DNA of 64,000 nucleotides, taken from assembly GCA_036960375.1 (NCBI GenBank), contig JBALVY010000001.1, forward strand, positions 496,001 through 560,000, read 5' to 3'. Shown piece after piece: positions 8,871 through 18,056 of the stretch (positions within the stretch are counted from its first letter, which is position 1; each line of letters opens with the position of its first letter). The notes under the pieces are model-generated. The model was not told where the DNA came from, did not search any database, and saw nothing but the letters and a program-made list of their open reading frames with translations. The translations under genes were made by a program, and so were the position numbers. The DNA is from CAWVSB01 sp036960375. GTDB lineage: Bacteria > Pseudomonadota > Gammaproteobacteria > Pseudomonadales > CAWVSB01.

Positions 8871-9884
8871 CTATTTTTTGTCATTAGGTAACTCGGCGAC
8901 AGAGTCGCGTTCGATGACGGTTGGCTTGAACAAGTTCTGCAGCAACTCCTGACTCTCTTCATAGGCCTCCTTGAGGACTATTCTGGCCGCCATATGCCCC
9001 ATGTCTTCAATGGGATTATGGACAGTCGACAACTTTGGGAACGTATAAGAAGAAAAAACTTCGTTATCAAAGCCTATAATGGACAGATCCTGAGGCAACT
9101 CAAGGCCGTGTTCTCTTGCTGTGGTCATCGCTCCAGTTGCCATTTCATCGTTCGCGCAGCTTAAAGCCGTAAATTGCACTCCTTCTTTTAAAAAATACTC
9201 TATACCGGCCGTGCCACCGGTTAGCAGATAGTCGCCCTCATATACCATCTGCGGAGAGCAGAGTATTCCAAATTCGGAAAGTGCACGCTTATGGCCTGCA
9301 AAACGATATTTGGCATCCGACTTCGATAGTGGCCCAGAGATGTAGAGAATATCCCGATGACCCTTTTCGAGTAGAGATTGGGTTGCCAGATAACCACCAA
9401 GTTCATTATCCAGATAAATGCATTTATCTTTGATTTCTTCTATGTAGCGGTTAATCAAAACAATAGGAATGTCGCCCTTACTTAACTCTATAAGGTAGTG
9501 ATCAGAAACGGCTTCGACATGTAATATTAATGCATCGCACTGACGGCTAATTAGAAATTCGATACCTTCTTTTTCTTTCGATTCCACGGCTTGACCCGAG
9601 GTGACAATGATATGTTTATTGAGGCTTTTGAATTCGGCTTCAATACTGCCCATCATCACGCCGTAATAGAGCCCGTGAAGTTCAGGTACCAATACGCCAA
9701 CGCAATCACTTCGCTTGGAAGCCAGTGATCGGGCAATAGCATTGGGTTTAAAGTTCAGTTGTTTCATTGCAGTGGTGACTTTTGCGCGGGTTTTCTCACT
9801 AACAGTGGCGCTGTTGTTGATAACGCGCGACACCGTGGCTAGAGATACTCCGGCTAGCTTTGAAACTTCGTAAATAGTAGTCAT
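8871..9884 (-). CDS. LacI/GalR-family transcriptional regulator
   Basis: A 337-residue repressor of standard length. The N-terminal helix-turn-helix IYEVSKLAGVSLATVSRVIN (about 4-23) and hinge helix region NAIARSLASKRS are followed by a periplasmic-binding-protein-like effector domain (VGVLVPELHGLYYGVMMGSI, then LSCANDEMATGAM and LSIIGFDNEVFSSYTFPKLS). It is divergent from the GH3 gene at 10308, with a LacI-type operator in the gap, which suggests it controls that gene and itself. Matching operators at 5444, 18026 and 38338 make it a candidate regulator of GH1/FucP, the second GH3 and TonB receptor 2. The effector is probably glucose, cellobiose or a derivative (inference). Confidence 0.92.
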   Translation of the reverse strand: MTTIYEVSKLAGVSLATVSRVINNSATVSEKTRAKVTTAMKQLNFKPNAIARSLASKRSDCVGVLVPELHGLYYGVMMGSIEAEFKSLNKHIIVTSGQAVESKEKEGIEFLISRQCDALILHVEAVSDHYLIELSKGDIPIVLINRYIEEIKDKCIYLDNELGGYLATQSLLEKGHRDILYISGPLSKSDAKYRFAGHKRALSEFGILCSPQMVYEGDYLLTGGTAGIEYFLKEGVQFTALSCANDEMATGAMTTAREHGLELPQDLSIIGFDNEVFSSYTFPKLSTVHNPIEDMGHMAARIVLKEAYEESQELLQNLFKPTVIERDSVAELPNDKK

Positions 9885-10307
9885 AGATTTGTCGGCCAGG
9901 CAAATGAAAGATGGGAGTGACTCGTTTGTACAATCAGTTGCCTAATATAAGCTGTTCCGGCGGAAGTCGCCAATACAGGATTGGCCAAAGCCTTAAGACT
10001 GAATTGATTGTTGATTTTAATACAGTGCTCCCGAGATTATCTGCATGCTCTATACTGCGATTTTGACGCCTTATAAGCCTAATTTAGGCGCCCGCTAAGG
10101 ATATGCAATCCAAATTAATTAATTAATATTATTGTTGATCTATTATGCAATTTCTTTTATTTTAATGAAAGCGCTTACATTAAGCAATCTCGCATTTTCG
10201 TGCTCAAGCCTAAACTCGTTGTAAGAAGGCGATTTAGTTGGGCTGGAGGACGTCTCGCTTGGTGTGGTTTAACAGTAACGAGAATAAAAACGAACGGATA
10301 AAGTGTG
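9885..10307. promoter_or_regulatory. Divergent control region between the LacI-type regulator and GH3
   Basis: A 423-bp non-coding gap. It contains an AT-rich tract with repeated TTAA (about 10115-10135) and a near-perfect LacI operator at 10165-10180, 128 bp before the GH3 start. Nothing else recognisable was seen. The short reverse-strand open frame across the GH3 start appears to be a shadow. Confidence 0.6.
10165..10180. promoter_or_regulatory. LacI-family operator upstream of GH3
   Basis: ATGAAAGCGCTTACAT is one base pair from a perfect palindrome and matches the 5444 site at 15 of 16 positions. It lies in the divergent region of the LacI-type regulator and a GH3 gene. Confidence 0.75.
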
Positions 10308-12107
10308 ATGAGAAATAGATTAGTGAGTCTGGGACTAATTGTTATGTTGGCTATTTTGGCAGCATGTACAGAACCGACCGAAACGGATATTGAGGATTTG
10401 ATATCACGTATGACACTGGCGGAAAAAATTGGCCAGATGACGCAGGCAGAGAGAAAACATGCTACCCCGGAAGATCTCAAGACTTATTTTCTGGGATCCA
10501 TTCTCAATGGTGGTGGATCAGTACCCGGCGATAATACAGTTGAAGAGTGGCGTGATATGGTTGATGCCTACCAGACAGCGGCACTGCAAACCCGTTTGGC
10601 CATTCCAATGATTTATGGAGTAGACGCCGTTCACGGACATAACAATGTGAAAGGCGCGACCATTTTCCCTCATAACGTGGGTCTGGGGGCTATGCGCAAT
10701 CCCGACTTGATGGAGGCGATCGGTGTTGCTACCGCTGAAGAGGTAGTCGCCACGGGAGTTCACTGGGATTTCGCCCCAGCGCTATGTGTGGCTCAGGATG
10801 ACCGCTGGGGTCGCGCCTATGAATGTTATGGCGAGGACCCAGAGATCGGCGTGGCCTATTCCGGGAGGATAGTAAAAGGCTACCAAGCTTCGGGAAAAAT
10901 GATTGCCACAGCCAAGCACTGGGTAGGCGATGGCGGCACCGCTTATGGCACGGGTGATCATGAATATGTGATTGATCGCGGCACCACTAATGTGAGTGAA
11001 GAGGTACTTCGTAATACGCATATAGCTCCGTATTTGCCTGCAATAGAGGCCGGTGTGGGTAGCGTGATGATTTCCTATAGTAGTGTTAACAACCTGAAAA
11101 TGCATGAGCACAAACGACTGAATACCGACGTCTTAAAAAACGAGTTGGGGTTTAAGGGATTTACCGTAACTGACTGGCAGGCTATGGAGGAGGTGCGAGG
11201 CGAGACCAATCGCGAGCGTGTAGTGGCTTCGATTAATTCCGGTGTTGATATGGCGATGGAGCCCGAACATTGGAAGGAGTTCATTATCGACCTAAGCGCT
11301 GCGGTAGAAGCAGGTGAGGTTTCAATGGCGCGAATAGACGACGCAGTGCGAAGGATATTAACCACTAAAAAACAGTTGGGACTATTTACTGCACCTATGT
11401 CTGCAGATCGTGCGCCGAACTATGCCGGTATATTGGGCGGTGATAAAAATAGAGCGGTTGCGCGGCGGGCTGTGAGTGAATCACTGGTGTTGTTAAAAAA
11501 CGAGGGAGTGTTGCCGCTTAAAAAGGGCGCTAAAGTTTTCGTGGCTGGTGAGCATGCGAATAATATTGGTCTGCAAAGCGGAGGCTGGACCATAGACTGG
11601 CAAGGTAAATCGGGTAATATCACGCCAGGTACTAGTATCTTGGCCGGCATAGATGAAGTTGGTGGAGTTGAGGCTACGTTCAGCGCAAATGGAGAAGGTG
11701 CCGCAGGTCACGATGTGGCCATTGTCGTTGTCGGTGAGCAGCCCTATGCCGAGGGCAAGGGTGACTATAACGTTCAACCCTGCGAGTTCTGTCAGCCTTT
11801 GACATTGACGCAAGAGCAGATAAAAACTATTGAAAATGTGAAAGCCTCCGGTGTTCCTCTTCTGGTTATCCTGATATCGGGCCGTCCACTATTACTGGAG
11901 CCTCAGCTGAATCTGGCTGATGCTTTTGTGGCTGCGTGGTTACCCGGTACAGAGGGAGCAGGTATCGCAGATGTTTTATTTGGGGTTAAGAGCCCTACAG
12001 GTCGTTTATCGGTGACTTGGCCAAAAACAATGGACCAGGTCACTTTGAATACGGGTGATGAGAACTATACGCCGTTGTTCCCTTACGGTTTTGGCTTAAG
12101 TTACTAG
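10308..12107 (+). CDS. GH3 beta-glucosidase/exo-beta-glucanase, lipoprotein
   Basis: A 599-residue GH3 enzyme. The N-terminus is a lipoprotein signal with lipobox LAAC (Cys at about 20), so it is probably anchored in the outer membrane facing the periplasm or outside. The (beta/alpha)8 domain has the family stretch GVDAVHGHNNVKGATIFPHN, as in barley-type beta-glucan exohydrolases, the KHWVGDGG motif, and the nucleophile Asp in GFTVTDWQAM. The alpha/beta sandwich domain ends at FPYGFGLSY. There is no C-terminal fibronectin III-like domain, unlike the second GH3 at 15747. I chose the ATG at 10308 over the GTG one codon upstream. It is likely controlled by the divergent LacI-type regulator. It would cut glucose from cello-oligosaccharides or beta-1,3/1,4-glucans. 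Confidence 0.92.
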   Translation: MRNRLVSLGLIVMLAILAACTEPTETDIEDLISRMTLAEKIGQMTQAERKHATPEDLKTYFLGSILNGGGSVPGDNTVEEWRDMVDAYQTAALQTRLAIPMIYGVDAVHGHNNVKGATIFPHNVGLGAMRNPDLMEAIGVATAEEVVATGVHWDFAPALCVAQDDRWGRAYECYGEDPEIGVAYSGRIVKGYQASGKMIATAKHWVGDGGTAYGTGDHEYVIDRGTTNVSEEVLRNTHIAPYLPAIEAGVGSVMISYSSVNNLKMHEHKRLNTDVLKNELGFKGFTVTDWQAMEEVRGETNRERVVASINSGVDMAMEPEHWKEFIIDLSAAVEAGEVSMARIDDAVRRILTTKKQLGLFTAPMSADRAPNYAGILGGDKNRAVARRAVSESLVLLKNEGVLPLKKGAKVFVAGEHANNIGLQSGGWTIDWQGKSGNITPGTSILAGIDEVGGVEATFSANGEGAAGHDVAIVVVGEQPYAEGKGDYNVQPCEFCQPLTLTQEQIKTIENVKASGVPLLVILISGRPLLLEPQLNLADAFVAAWLPGTEGAGIADVLFGVKSPTGRLSVTWPKTMDQVTLNTGDENYTPLFPYGFGLSY

Positions 12108-12120
12108 TCAGAGGTAAATC

Positions 12121-12158
12121 TTGCGTTACTGTTCCTAATGGAGTGGAACATGACGCAA
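12121..12158 (+). other. Imperfect stem-loop after the GH3 gene
   Basis: TTGCGT (12121-12126) pairs with ACGCAA (12153-12158), and GTTCC (12131-12135) pairs with GGAAC (12145-12149), with small internal loops. It starts 13 bp after the GH3 stop. There is no T run, so it may be an mRNA 3'-end stabiliser or a weak terminator. Confidence 0.4.
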
Positions 12159-12201
12159 AGGCTCCACGCCGATAAGAACCCCTCCCGGTTAGACTTGCAG
12201 G

Positions 12202-12927
12202 TTAGGAGTTTTCTGTGTCCGTTTTAGTTAGCTTACTCATCGTATTGAGCTCAGCGTGAAGGTTTTCCGCTACGCGTTGAAAAGCCCTGCGCCATGCTTG
12301 ATTTCTTACGGTAGGGTTGTTGGATACAGCAAAGTTGCCTGAGTTTATGGAGATAGTGTCTTTAACCATCGCTACTAGCCTGCCTGTTTGCGACTCGAGG
12401 ATGACTATATGGTAGGTGAGGGCGCCAACCCCTTTAAGGTTGGATGAAGTGCCGATTGTTCCCATGCCGGTCCCCCGAGCCAGGTCTGTTGGAAAAAATT
12501 CTATCATTCTAACTTCAATAGCCAGCACATTTTCCCCACCCCGTGTACCGGAAGGGAAGTTCTTCGAACGCGAAAATATCCCTTTGGCAAATTCATCAAA
12601 GTAGCCGCAAATTTTATCCATTTCCTTAAAAGTGGATTCCTTCCAGCTGTCATTCAAGTCGTTCGATACCTTTTTCGAGATGGTGAGGCGATCGAAAGTC
12701 ATTGGATATAACAAAACGGTATCGTAGTTTGAAAAATTAGCGCTTTTATCATAAAAGAATACGTTAAAACGCGAGTCGTCCAAGACCGCAAAATCCTCTG
12801 TGTTGGGTTCAGGCATGACAAATTCATTTACTGCCACCGCACTCGAGCAGTGCAAGGTCAACGACAATAATAATGCTGAAAAATATTTTTCAGCAGTGCG
12901 GTATAACCTATAGGACGTGCTGCGCAT
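12202..12927 (-). CDS. Secreted protein, probably DUF3313 family
   Basis: 241 residues with an N-terminal signal peptide (hydrophobic core about 15-31, cleavage likely after SAVAV or nearby). The mature part resembles DUF3313 proteins, which are poorly characterised envelope proteins: a YDTVLLYPMTFDRL start, a VLAIEVRMIEFFPT strand and a C-terminal amphipathic helix AWRRAFQRVAENLHAEL. The assignment rests on this pattern and is tentative. AGGA sits eight bases before the ATG. It follows the molybdenum hydroxylase by 67 bp in the same direction and could be the last gene of that operon. Confidence 0.6.
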   Translation of the reverse strand: MRSTSYRLYRTAEKYFSALLLSLTLHCSSAVAVNEFVMPEPNTEDFAVLDDSRFNVFFYDKSANFSNYDTVLLYPMTFDRLTISKKVSNDLNDSWKESTFKEMDKICGYFDEFAKGIFSRSKNFPSGTRGGENVLAIEVRMIEFFPTDLARGTGMGTIGTSSNLKGVGALTYHIVILESQTGRLVAMVKDTISINSGNFAVSNNPTVRNQAWRRAFQRVAENLHAELNTMSKLTKTDTENS

Positions 12928-12994
12928 CGGATTCCTCTGCCTTGCTAGGTGTATTGCCTGTGCCGCGCGTGCTTAAGCGCGTATGTCTATGCTA

Positions 12995-15184
12995 TTAAAT
13001 GGTAAATCCGCTGTTACTAATCGGGAGCTCCCGAATTCTCTCACCGCAGGCCTGAAATATCGCATTGCAAACGGCGGGCGCAACCGGTGGAAAGGCGGGT
13101 TCTCCCATCCCTGTCGGAGAGAAATCGCTTTCAATAAAATGCACTTCAATAGGCGGGGTTTGTTTCATCGTCAGTAAGGGGTACTGATGAAAGTTGCTCT
13201 CAATGATACTCCCATTCTCGAAAGACACCTGTAGTGCTGCGAGGGTGCTTAATGCATCAATAACCGAACCTTTGCACTGATGCTCTGCACCGCTTAAATT
13301 AATGACTGGCCCAGCATCGCCCGCGACTACAATACGGTTAATAGTGACGTGTTTTTGTTCATCGACGCTAAGATCTGCGGCAACGGCAAAATGGCCTCTG
13401 TGGCTAAAATGAAACGCCAGCCCCAGACCCTGACCAGACAAGCGAGATTTTCCCCAATCAATCTCTTGTGCTGCGCGCTTAATGACCTCACTCGCCCGGC
13501 CTGTATTAAGGGAACGGGTATTGCCTGGATCTAACCAGCGTGGTTCACCCATTAGTTCCAGCAAAAATGCCAGGTGGTCACGTTTTGCTGCCACCGATAA
13601 CTCATGAATAAAGCTCTGCATGACAAAGGCCAACGCATTGGATCCCGGCGCTCGCCACCATCCCGAGCGCAATGCAACGGGTAATGACGAGCTTGTGGCC
13701 TTGGCGTTGTCCAGCAGAGCTAGCGGAAATTCCCGTGAATTGAGATTTGCGCCTCGTGCAGGTTTTTTAGCATCCGTGGTATAGGTGACGAAATGATCTT
13801 GCCAGCCGCTGATGCGACCGTCTTTGTCAATTGCCCCCTTTAGTCCGTGAAAGCCACCCACTCGATAACAGTCATGGGCCATATCATCTTCGCGGGTCCA
13901 CTGAAGCTTTATGGGGGCGCCCATCTTTTGCGATATGGCTATTGCTTCAAAGACGAAGTCGTTCATCAGGCGTCGACCAAAACCCCCGCCGGCTCGTAGT
14001 TGATGCAGCGTGATAGATGACGCGGGCACATCGAATATCGTCGCAGCAAACCTTACTGCATCGTGGGGGGCCTGGGTGGGCGCCCATATCTCAATTTCAT
14101 CGTCTTTATACCAGGCGGTTGCATTTTGTGGCTCCAGTGGCGCGTGCGGTAAAAAAGGCGTCTGGTAGAACCCTTCAATCACTACCGCGGCATCGACAAA
14201 AGCGGCGTCAACATCGCCCTTGTTTGTCACGGTTTGGGTGCCGGGACGTTTCATCATCTCTTTGGCCGTTAGCTGATCCTGACTCCAGCTGGAGGGTACC
14301 AGCTGGCTTTCATCCCAACGAATTTTCAACTGCCTTTTTGCTTTTAAAACTGCCCAGGTAGAATTTCCTACTACGGCTACCCCGGCTGCCAACTCTTCAC
14401 TGTTGCCATTACCGTCAAGAACAAAGGCATCCACAACGCCATTAAGCTTCTTGATTTCGTCAATATTTGATGAAACTACAGTGCCACCCAAGGCCGGACT
14501 TTTTTCGTAGCAGGCGTACAGCATACCCGGTAGTTTCTGGTCAATACCAAACAGTGGGGCACCTGTGACAATGCCAAAGTTGTCTACACCCGTGATGCGC
14601 TTGCCTAAAATTCGATAGTCGGCCTTTTCTTTGAAATGTAATTCATTTTTTGCTGGCACCGCTTGGCTCGCAGCCGCTATAGCTAGATCACCGTAGTGCA
14701 GGCGACGCCCTGATGTGGAATGCACGACATAACCCGCCTCCGTCGCACAGGTATCTGGTAATACGCGCCATTGCTGTGCTGCCGCGCGTAATAGCATGAG
14801 TCTTACAGTGGCCCCTGCTTCACGTAACATGTCCCAGCTGGCCCTCACCGACTCTGAACCTCCAGCTTCCTGGCGACCGTATGTGGGCTTGTCGATAGCC
14901 GACTGGCGAACACGCACGTCACCCCAGTCTGCGTCCATTTCCTCGGCAACAATCATGGGTAAGGAGGTTTTGACTCCTTGACCAATTTCTGGGCTCGTCG
15001 CATAGATTTGTATGCTCTTATCCGCCAATATTTCAACAAAAGCAGTGGCTAGAGCGGGTTTCCCGTTATCGGCATTGGCTACAAGCGGCAGGTGTATCTC
15101 AAGCAATATACCGCCCATCAGGGCTGAGGAAATCTTGAAGAAACCCCGACGGTTAACTGACATAGCTCTATCTTCGATGCTCAT
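12995..15184 (-). CDS. Molybdopterin-binding large subunit of an aldehyde/isoquinoline-type oxidoreductase (xanthine oxidase family)
   Basis: 729 residues. The N-terminus holds a twin-arginine signal (NRRGFFKIS near residue 11, then a hydrophobic stretch), indicating export of the folded, cofactor-loaded enzyme to the periplasm. The rest matches the IorB-like branch of molybdenum hydroxylases: the GGGFGRRLMNDFVFEA loop around the cofactor, RSGWWRAPGSNALAF, and the C-terminal GMGEPAFPPVAPAV with the catalytic Glu. Enzymes of this branch oxidise aldehydes or N-heterocycles with water as oxygen donor. The start overlaps the iron-sulfur subunit gene by four bases (ATGA). There is no FAD subunit, as usual for this branch; electrons presumably go to a cytochrome. 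Its place after GH3 and GH88 in a polysaccharide operon suggests a sugar aldehyde substrate (inference). Confidence 0.88.
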   Translation of the reverse strand: MSIEDRAMSVNRRGFFKISSALMGGILLEIHLPLVANADNGKPALATAFVEILADKSIQIYATSPEIGQGVKTSLPMIVAEEMDADWGDVRVRQSAIDKPTYGRQEAGGSESVRASWDMLREAGATVRLMLLRAAAQQWRVLPDTCATEAGYVVHSTSGRRLHYGDLAIAAASQAVPAKNELHFKEKADYRILGKRITGVDNFGIVTGAPLFGIDQKLPGMLYACYEKSPALGGTVVSSNIDEIKKLNGVVDAFVLDGNGNSEELAAGVAVVGNSTWAVLKAKRQLKIRWDESQLVPSSWSQDQLTAKEMMKRPGTQTVTNKGDVDAAFVDAAVVIEGFYQTPFLPHAPLEPQNATAWYKDDEIEIWAPTQAPHDAVRFAATIFDVPASSITLHQLRAGGGFGRRLMNDFVFEAIAISQKMGAPIKLQWTREDDMAHDCYRVGGFHGLKGAIDKDGRISGWQDHFVTYTTDAKKPARGANLNSREFPLALLDNAKATSSSLPVALRSGWWRAPGSNALAFVMQSFIHELSVAAKRDHLAFLLELMGEPRWLDPGNTRSLNTGRASEVIKRAAQEIDWGKSRLSGQGLGLAFHFSHRGHFAVAADLSVDEQKHVTINRIVVAGDAGPVINLSGAEHQCKGSVIDALSTLAALQVSFENGSIIESNFHQYPLLTMKQTPPIEVHFIESDFSPTGMGEPAFPPVAPAVCNAIFQACGERIRELPISNSGFTI

Positions 15185-15711
15185 GTTTGCTCTCCCAGAT
15201 TATTCCGGGTTTCCAGATCGTAAATTTGAACACCTGTAGGCGGGTTAAGCGTTTCGTTTGCAACCATCGAAATAGCTGCGCGTATTCGAGGATAGGTTCC
15301 ACAGCGGCACAAATTACCCGACATGGCTGCGTCAATATCGTCATCTGTCGGTTGCGGATTGTTTACTAGTAAGGCTGAGGCGGCCATTAGTTGCCCTGAC
15401 TGGCAGTAGCCGCATTGCGGTACGTCCAGAGCTACCCATGCTTTTTGTAGTGGGCCTAAAACATCGCTGCCAGACAAACCCTCTATCGTGGTGATCTCTT
15501 GACCTGCCAGCATAGAGAGGGGAGTACGACACGATCGCATCGGCAGTCCGTTGATGTGTACAGTACACGCTCCACAGGAGCCGATCCCGCAGCCGAATTT
15601 TGTACCCACCAGGCCCAGCTCATCGCGTAGATACCATAGCAATGGCATTTCAGGGTCTAAGGACTGAACATCATGGCTTTTGCCATTAATGGTGATAGAT
15701 GTTGTCGGCAT
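15181..15711 (-). CDS. [2Fe-2S] small subunit of the molybdenum hydroxylase
   Basis: 176 residues, the usual length of IorA/CoxS-type subunits. The N-terminal plant-ferredoxin domain has the cluster cysteines in GCGIGSCGACTVHINGLPMRSC (about 39-60; shown by its Cys pattern CxxxxCxxC plus a distal Cys). The C-terminal helical domain binds the second cluster through CGYCQSGQ and CRCGTYPRI. No signal peptide is present; it would be exported piggyback with the Tat-dependent large subunit. AGGA precedes the ATG. It begins 35 bp after the GH3 stop, in the same direction, so it is very likely part of the lyase/GH88/GH3 transcript. Confidence 0.93.
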   Translation of the reverse strand: MPTTSITINGKSHDVQSLDPEMPLLWYLRDELGLVGTKFGCGIGSCGACTVHINGLPMRSCRTPLSMLAGQEITTIEGLSGSDVLGPLQKAWVALDVPQCGYCQSGQLMAASALLVNNPQPTDDDIDAAMSGNLCRCGTYPRIRAAISMVANETLNPPTGVQIYDLETRNNLGEQT

Positions 15712-15746
15712 GATTGGGTCCTGTTTATCTGAATGAATAGTTCACG

Positions 15747-18008
15747 CTATTGCCAGTCAAATGATTGTGTTTCACTGCCGATGATGACATCAAAATCGCC
15801 CGGCTCAAAAATGGTTTCAAATTCTGCATTGACAAATGAAACGTCCTTTTTACTTAGTGTAAATGTCAGTGACTTGGACTCTCCCGGCTCAAGACTGATC
15901 TTTTCAAATCGTCTCAGCCGTTTCACGCTGGGCGTAATAGAAGCATACCAATCTCTAGTATAGAGCTCGACTACTTCCTGGCCTGTGACTTGTCCGTTGT
16001 TTTCGACGGTGATGCCAACTTTAATGTCGGTATCGCTGTCATTAGTATCCACAGTCAAATGACTGTATTTGAACGTTGTATAAGAGAGACCTTCTCCGAA
16101 CTGATACTGGGGGTCAAAGATATAGGAAAATCCGGATGCCTCTTTTTCATCGCCTTCATCTAGCCACTTGTGGTCGTAAGTTAACAATGTTCCGCTATAG
16201 CGGGGGTATGTAATGGGTAGTTTCCCCGAGGGACTATAGCGCCCATAAACGACATCATAAAATGCCTCTGCACCCCGCGAGCCAGGCCAGAACCCCACAA
16301 TCAAACCATCGATTAGGGGCTCAATTTCACGGATGATTCGAGGCCGACCTTCTAGTAACAGTACGATTATCGGCTTGCCGCTGGTGGCCAATAGCTTGAC
16401 CAATTCAATTTGGTCCTGGGGCATAGCCAGGTCCGGTATGTTACCCGGTGTTTCAGCATAGGTTTCTTCTCCCAGCGCCAGTAATATCACGTCGTGATCT
16501 TTTGCGCTGTCCAATAGCTGTTTACTGTATTCTTCCGCCTCGCTGTCAAATTCAAGCGACTTGATATATGTCGCCTCGGAAAAGGCATTTTTGACACTTT
16601 TTATATTCTCTGGGTATAGATCTTCCTTATTGCCCTGCCATGAATACGACCATGCTCCATGCAACGACGATGCGTGTTTGGCTGTGGGGCCTGTCAGTAA
16701 TACTTTAGTGTCGAGTTTCAGCGGGAGTATGTTGTGCTGGTTCTTCAGCAAAATCAGCGACTCTCTTGCCGCTTCCAAGGCCGTCTGTTGATATTCAGCT
16801 TTACCAAAATACTGCTTTAGATCTTCCTCAACGTTCGGGGTATCAAATAGGCCAACGGATTTTTTAAGTGTGAGTATTCTGCCAACCGCAGCGTCAATAC
16901 GCTCTTCGGAAATCCTTCCCTCTTTGACTAGCGCAATAAGGTCGTCGCTAAAACTGAAGTCGTAAGGGACAATGACCATATCAATACCCGCATTGACGGC
17001 CAAGTATACCGCTTCTTTGTGCGAGTCTGCGACTCTATGGCGTTCATGCATTTTCAGGAGGTCTTGCCAGTCAGAGATAATGACTCCCTGAAAACCCAGC
17101 TCTCCTCTGAGTACGTCGGTGAGCAAGTATTGACTGGCATGTAAAGGCACGCCGTTAACCTCGCCGGAGTTGACCATTACCGTTTTGGCGCCTAGATTAA
17201 CGGCTTCCTGAAACTGCGGTAAATAGTATTCTCTAAGAATTATTTCCGGAATATACGCGGGGGCTCTGTCTTTACCATTTTGTGGGTCAGAGTAACCGAC
17301 AAAATGTTTGATAGTTGACGCCACAGTAGGTGAATCTATTTGAGAGCTTCCTTCAAAACCTTGAATAGCGGCCTTACCCATTTGGGTGACTATATAGGTA
17401 TCTTCACCGAAGGTTTCGCCTAGTCTGGACCAAAGTTGATTTCTTCCTACATCGAGTACAGGGCTATAATTCTGGCGTATACCCGCGGCGCGGGTTTCGG
17501 CGGCTGTTATTGCGGCTGTCTTTCTGACCAAATTTATATTTCTGGTGGCTGCCAGTGACAGGTTGTGGGGGAACTGCGTGCCACCGAGAATATAATTTGC
17601 GCCGTGAACGGCGTCTATAGAGTAAAGAAAGGGTATTTTGTGACGAGTTTTAGTTAAGGTATAATCTTGTAATTGTTGCACCAGACTATGCCATTGCTCA
17701 ATTTCGTAAGCACCCGATATGACGTTTTGAATAGACCCTACATGATGTGTGACAAATACATCATGTAGCTTTTCCGGATCGAGTATTAACTGTCTGTTTT
17801 CATCCTCAGAGGCGATGGTTTGCAATGTCAGGTTGGTCATTTGACCAACCTTTTCTTCCAAACTCAGGCCAGAAATTATCTCATTGATATCGGCATCAAA
17901 AGACACCGCATCAATCGCCGCCTCATTGGTCGACAGCGGAGCCTCCTGGCTGCAGGAAATAAGCAATACGACAGCGCTCAAAATAGCGATTTTTTTATAA
18001 AGACTCAT
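15747..18008 (-). CDS. GH3 beta-glucosidase with C-terminal fibronectin III-like domain, lipoprotein
   Basis: 753 residues. The lipobox is LISC (Cys 19). It has the full three-domain BglX-like layout: a TIM-barrel domain with PFLYSIDAVHGANYILGG, KHFVGYSDPQNG and the nucleophile Asp in GVIISDWQD; an alpha/beta sandwich domain; and a C-terminal Fn3-like domain (VVELYTRDWYASITP onward). It probably acts in the periplasm or on the outer membrane on beta-glucosidic oligosaccharides, perhaps those trimmed of terminal uronate by GH88. It is 48 bp after the GH88 gene, with a half-conserved LacI operator in the gap (18026-18041), so it may have an internal promoter. Confidence 0.93.
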   Translation of the reverse strand: MSLYKKIAILSAVVLLISCSQEAPLSTNEAAIDAVSFDADINEIISGLSLEEKVGQMTNLTLQTIASEDENRQLILDPEKLHDVFVTHHVGSIQNVISGAYEIEQWHSLVQQLQDYTLTKTRHKIPFLYSIDAVHGANYILGGTQFPHNLSLAATRNINLVRKTAAITAAETRAAGIRQNYSPVLDVGRNQLWSRLGETFGEDTYIVTQMGKAAIQGFEGSSQIDSPTVASTIKHFVGYSDPQNGKDRAPAYIPEIILREYYLPQFQEAVNLGAKTVMVNSGEVNGVPLHASQYLLTDVLRGELGFQGVIISDWQDLLKMHERHRVADSHKEAVYLAVNAGIDMVIVPYDFSFSDDLIALVKEGRISEERIDAAVGRILTLKKSVGLFDTPNVEEDLKQYFGKAEYQQTALEAARESLILLKNQHNILPLKLDTKVLLTGPTAKHASSLHGAWSYSWQGNKEDLYPENIKSVKNAFSEATYIKSLEFDSEAEEYSKQLLDSAKDHDVILLALGEETYAETPGNIPDLAMPQDQIELVKLLATSGKPIIVLLLEGRPRIIREIEPLIDGLIVGFWPGSRGAEAFYDVVYGRYSPSGKLPITYPRYSGTLLTYDHKWLDEGDEKEASGFSYIFDPQYQFGEGLSYTTFKYSHLTVDTNDSDTDIKVGITVENNGQVTGQEVVELYTRDWYASITPSVKRLRRFEKISLEPGESKSLTFTLSKKDVSFVNAEFETIFEPGDFDVIIGSETQSFDWQ

Positions 18009-18025
18009 GCTGTTTCTCTTAGTTT

Positions 18026-18041
18026 ATTGTGGCGCTTTCAT
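18026..18041. promoter_or_regulatory. Degenerate LacI-type operator before GH3
   Basis: ATTGTGGCGCTTTCAT keeps one perfect half-site (GCGCTTTCAT) and matches the 5444 operator at 12 of 16 positions. It lies 18 bp upstream of the GH3 start at 18008, between GH88 and GH3. Confidence 0.45.
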
Positions 18042-18056
18042 GGTTAGGCGAGCCCA

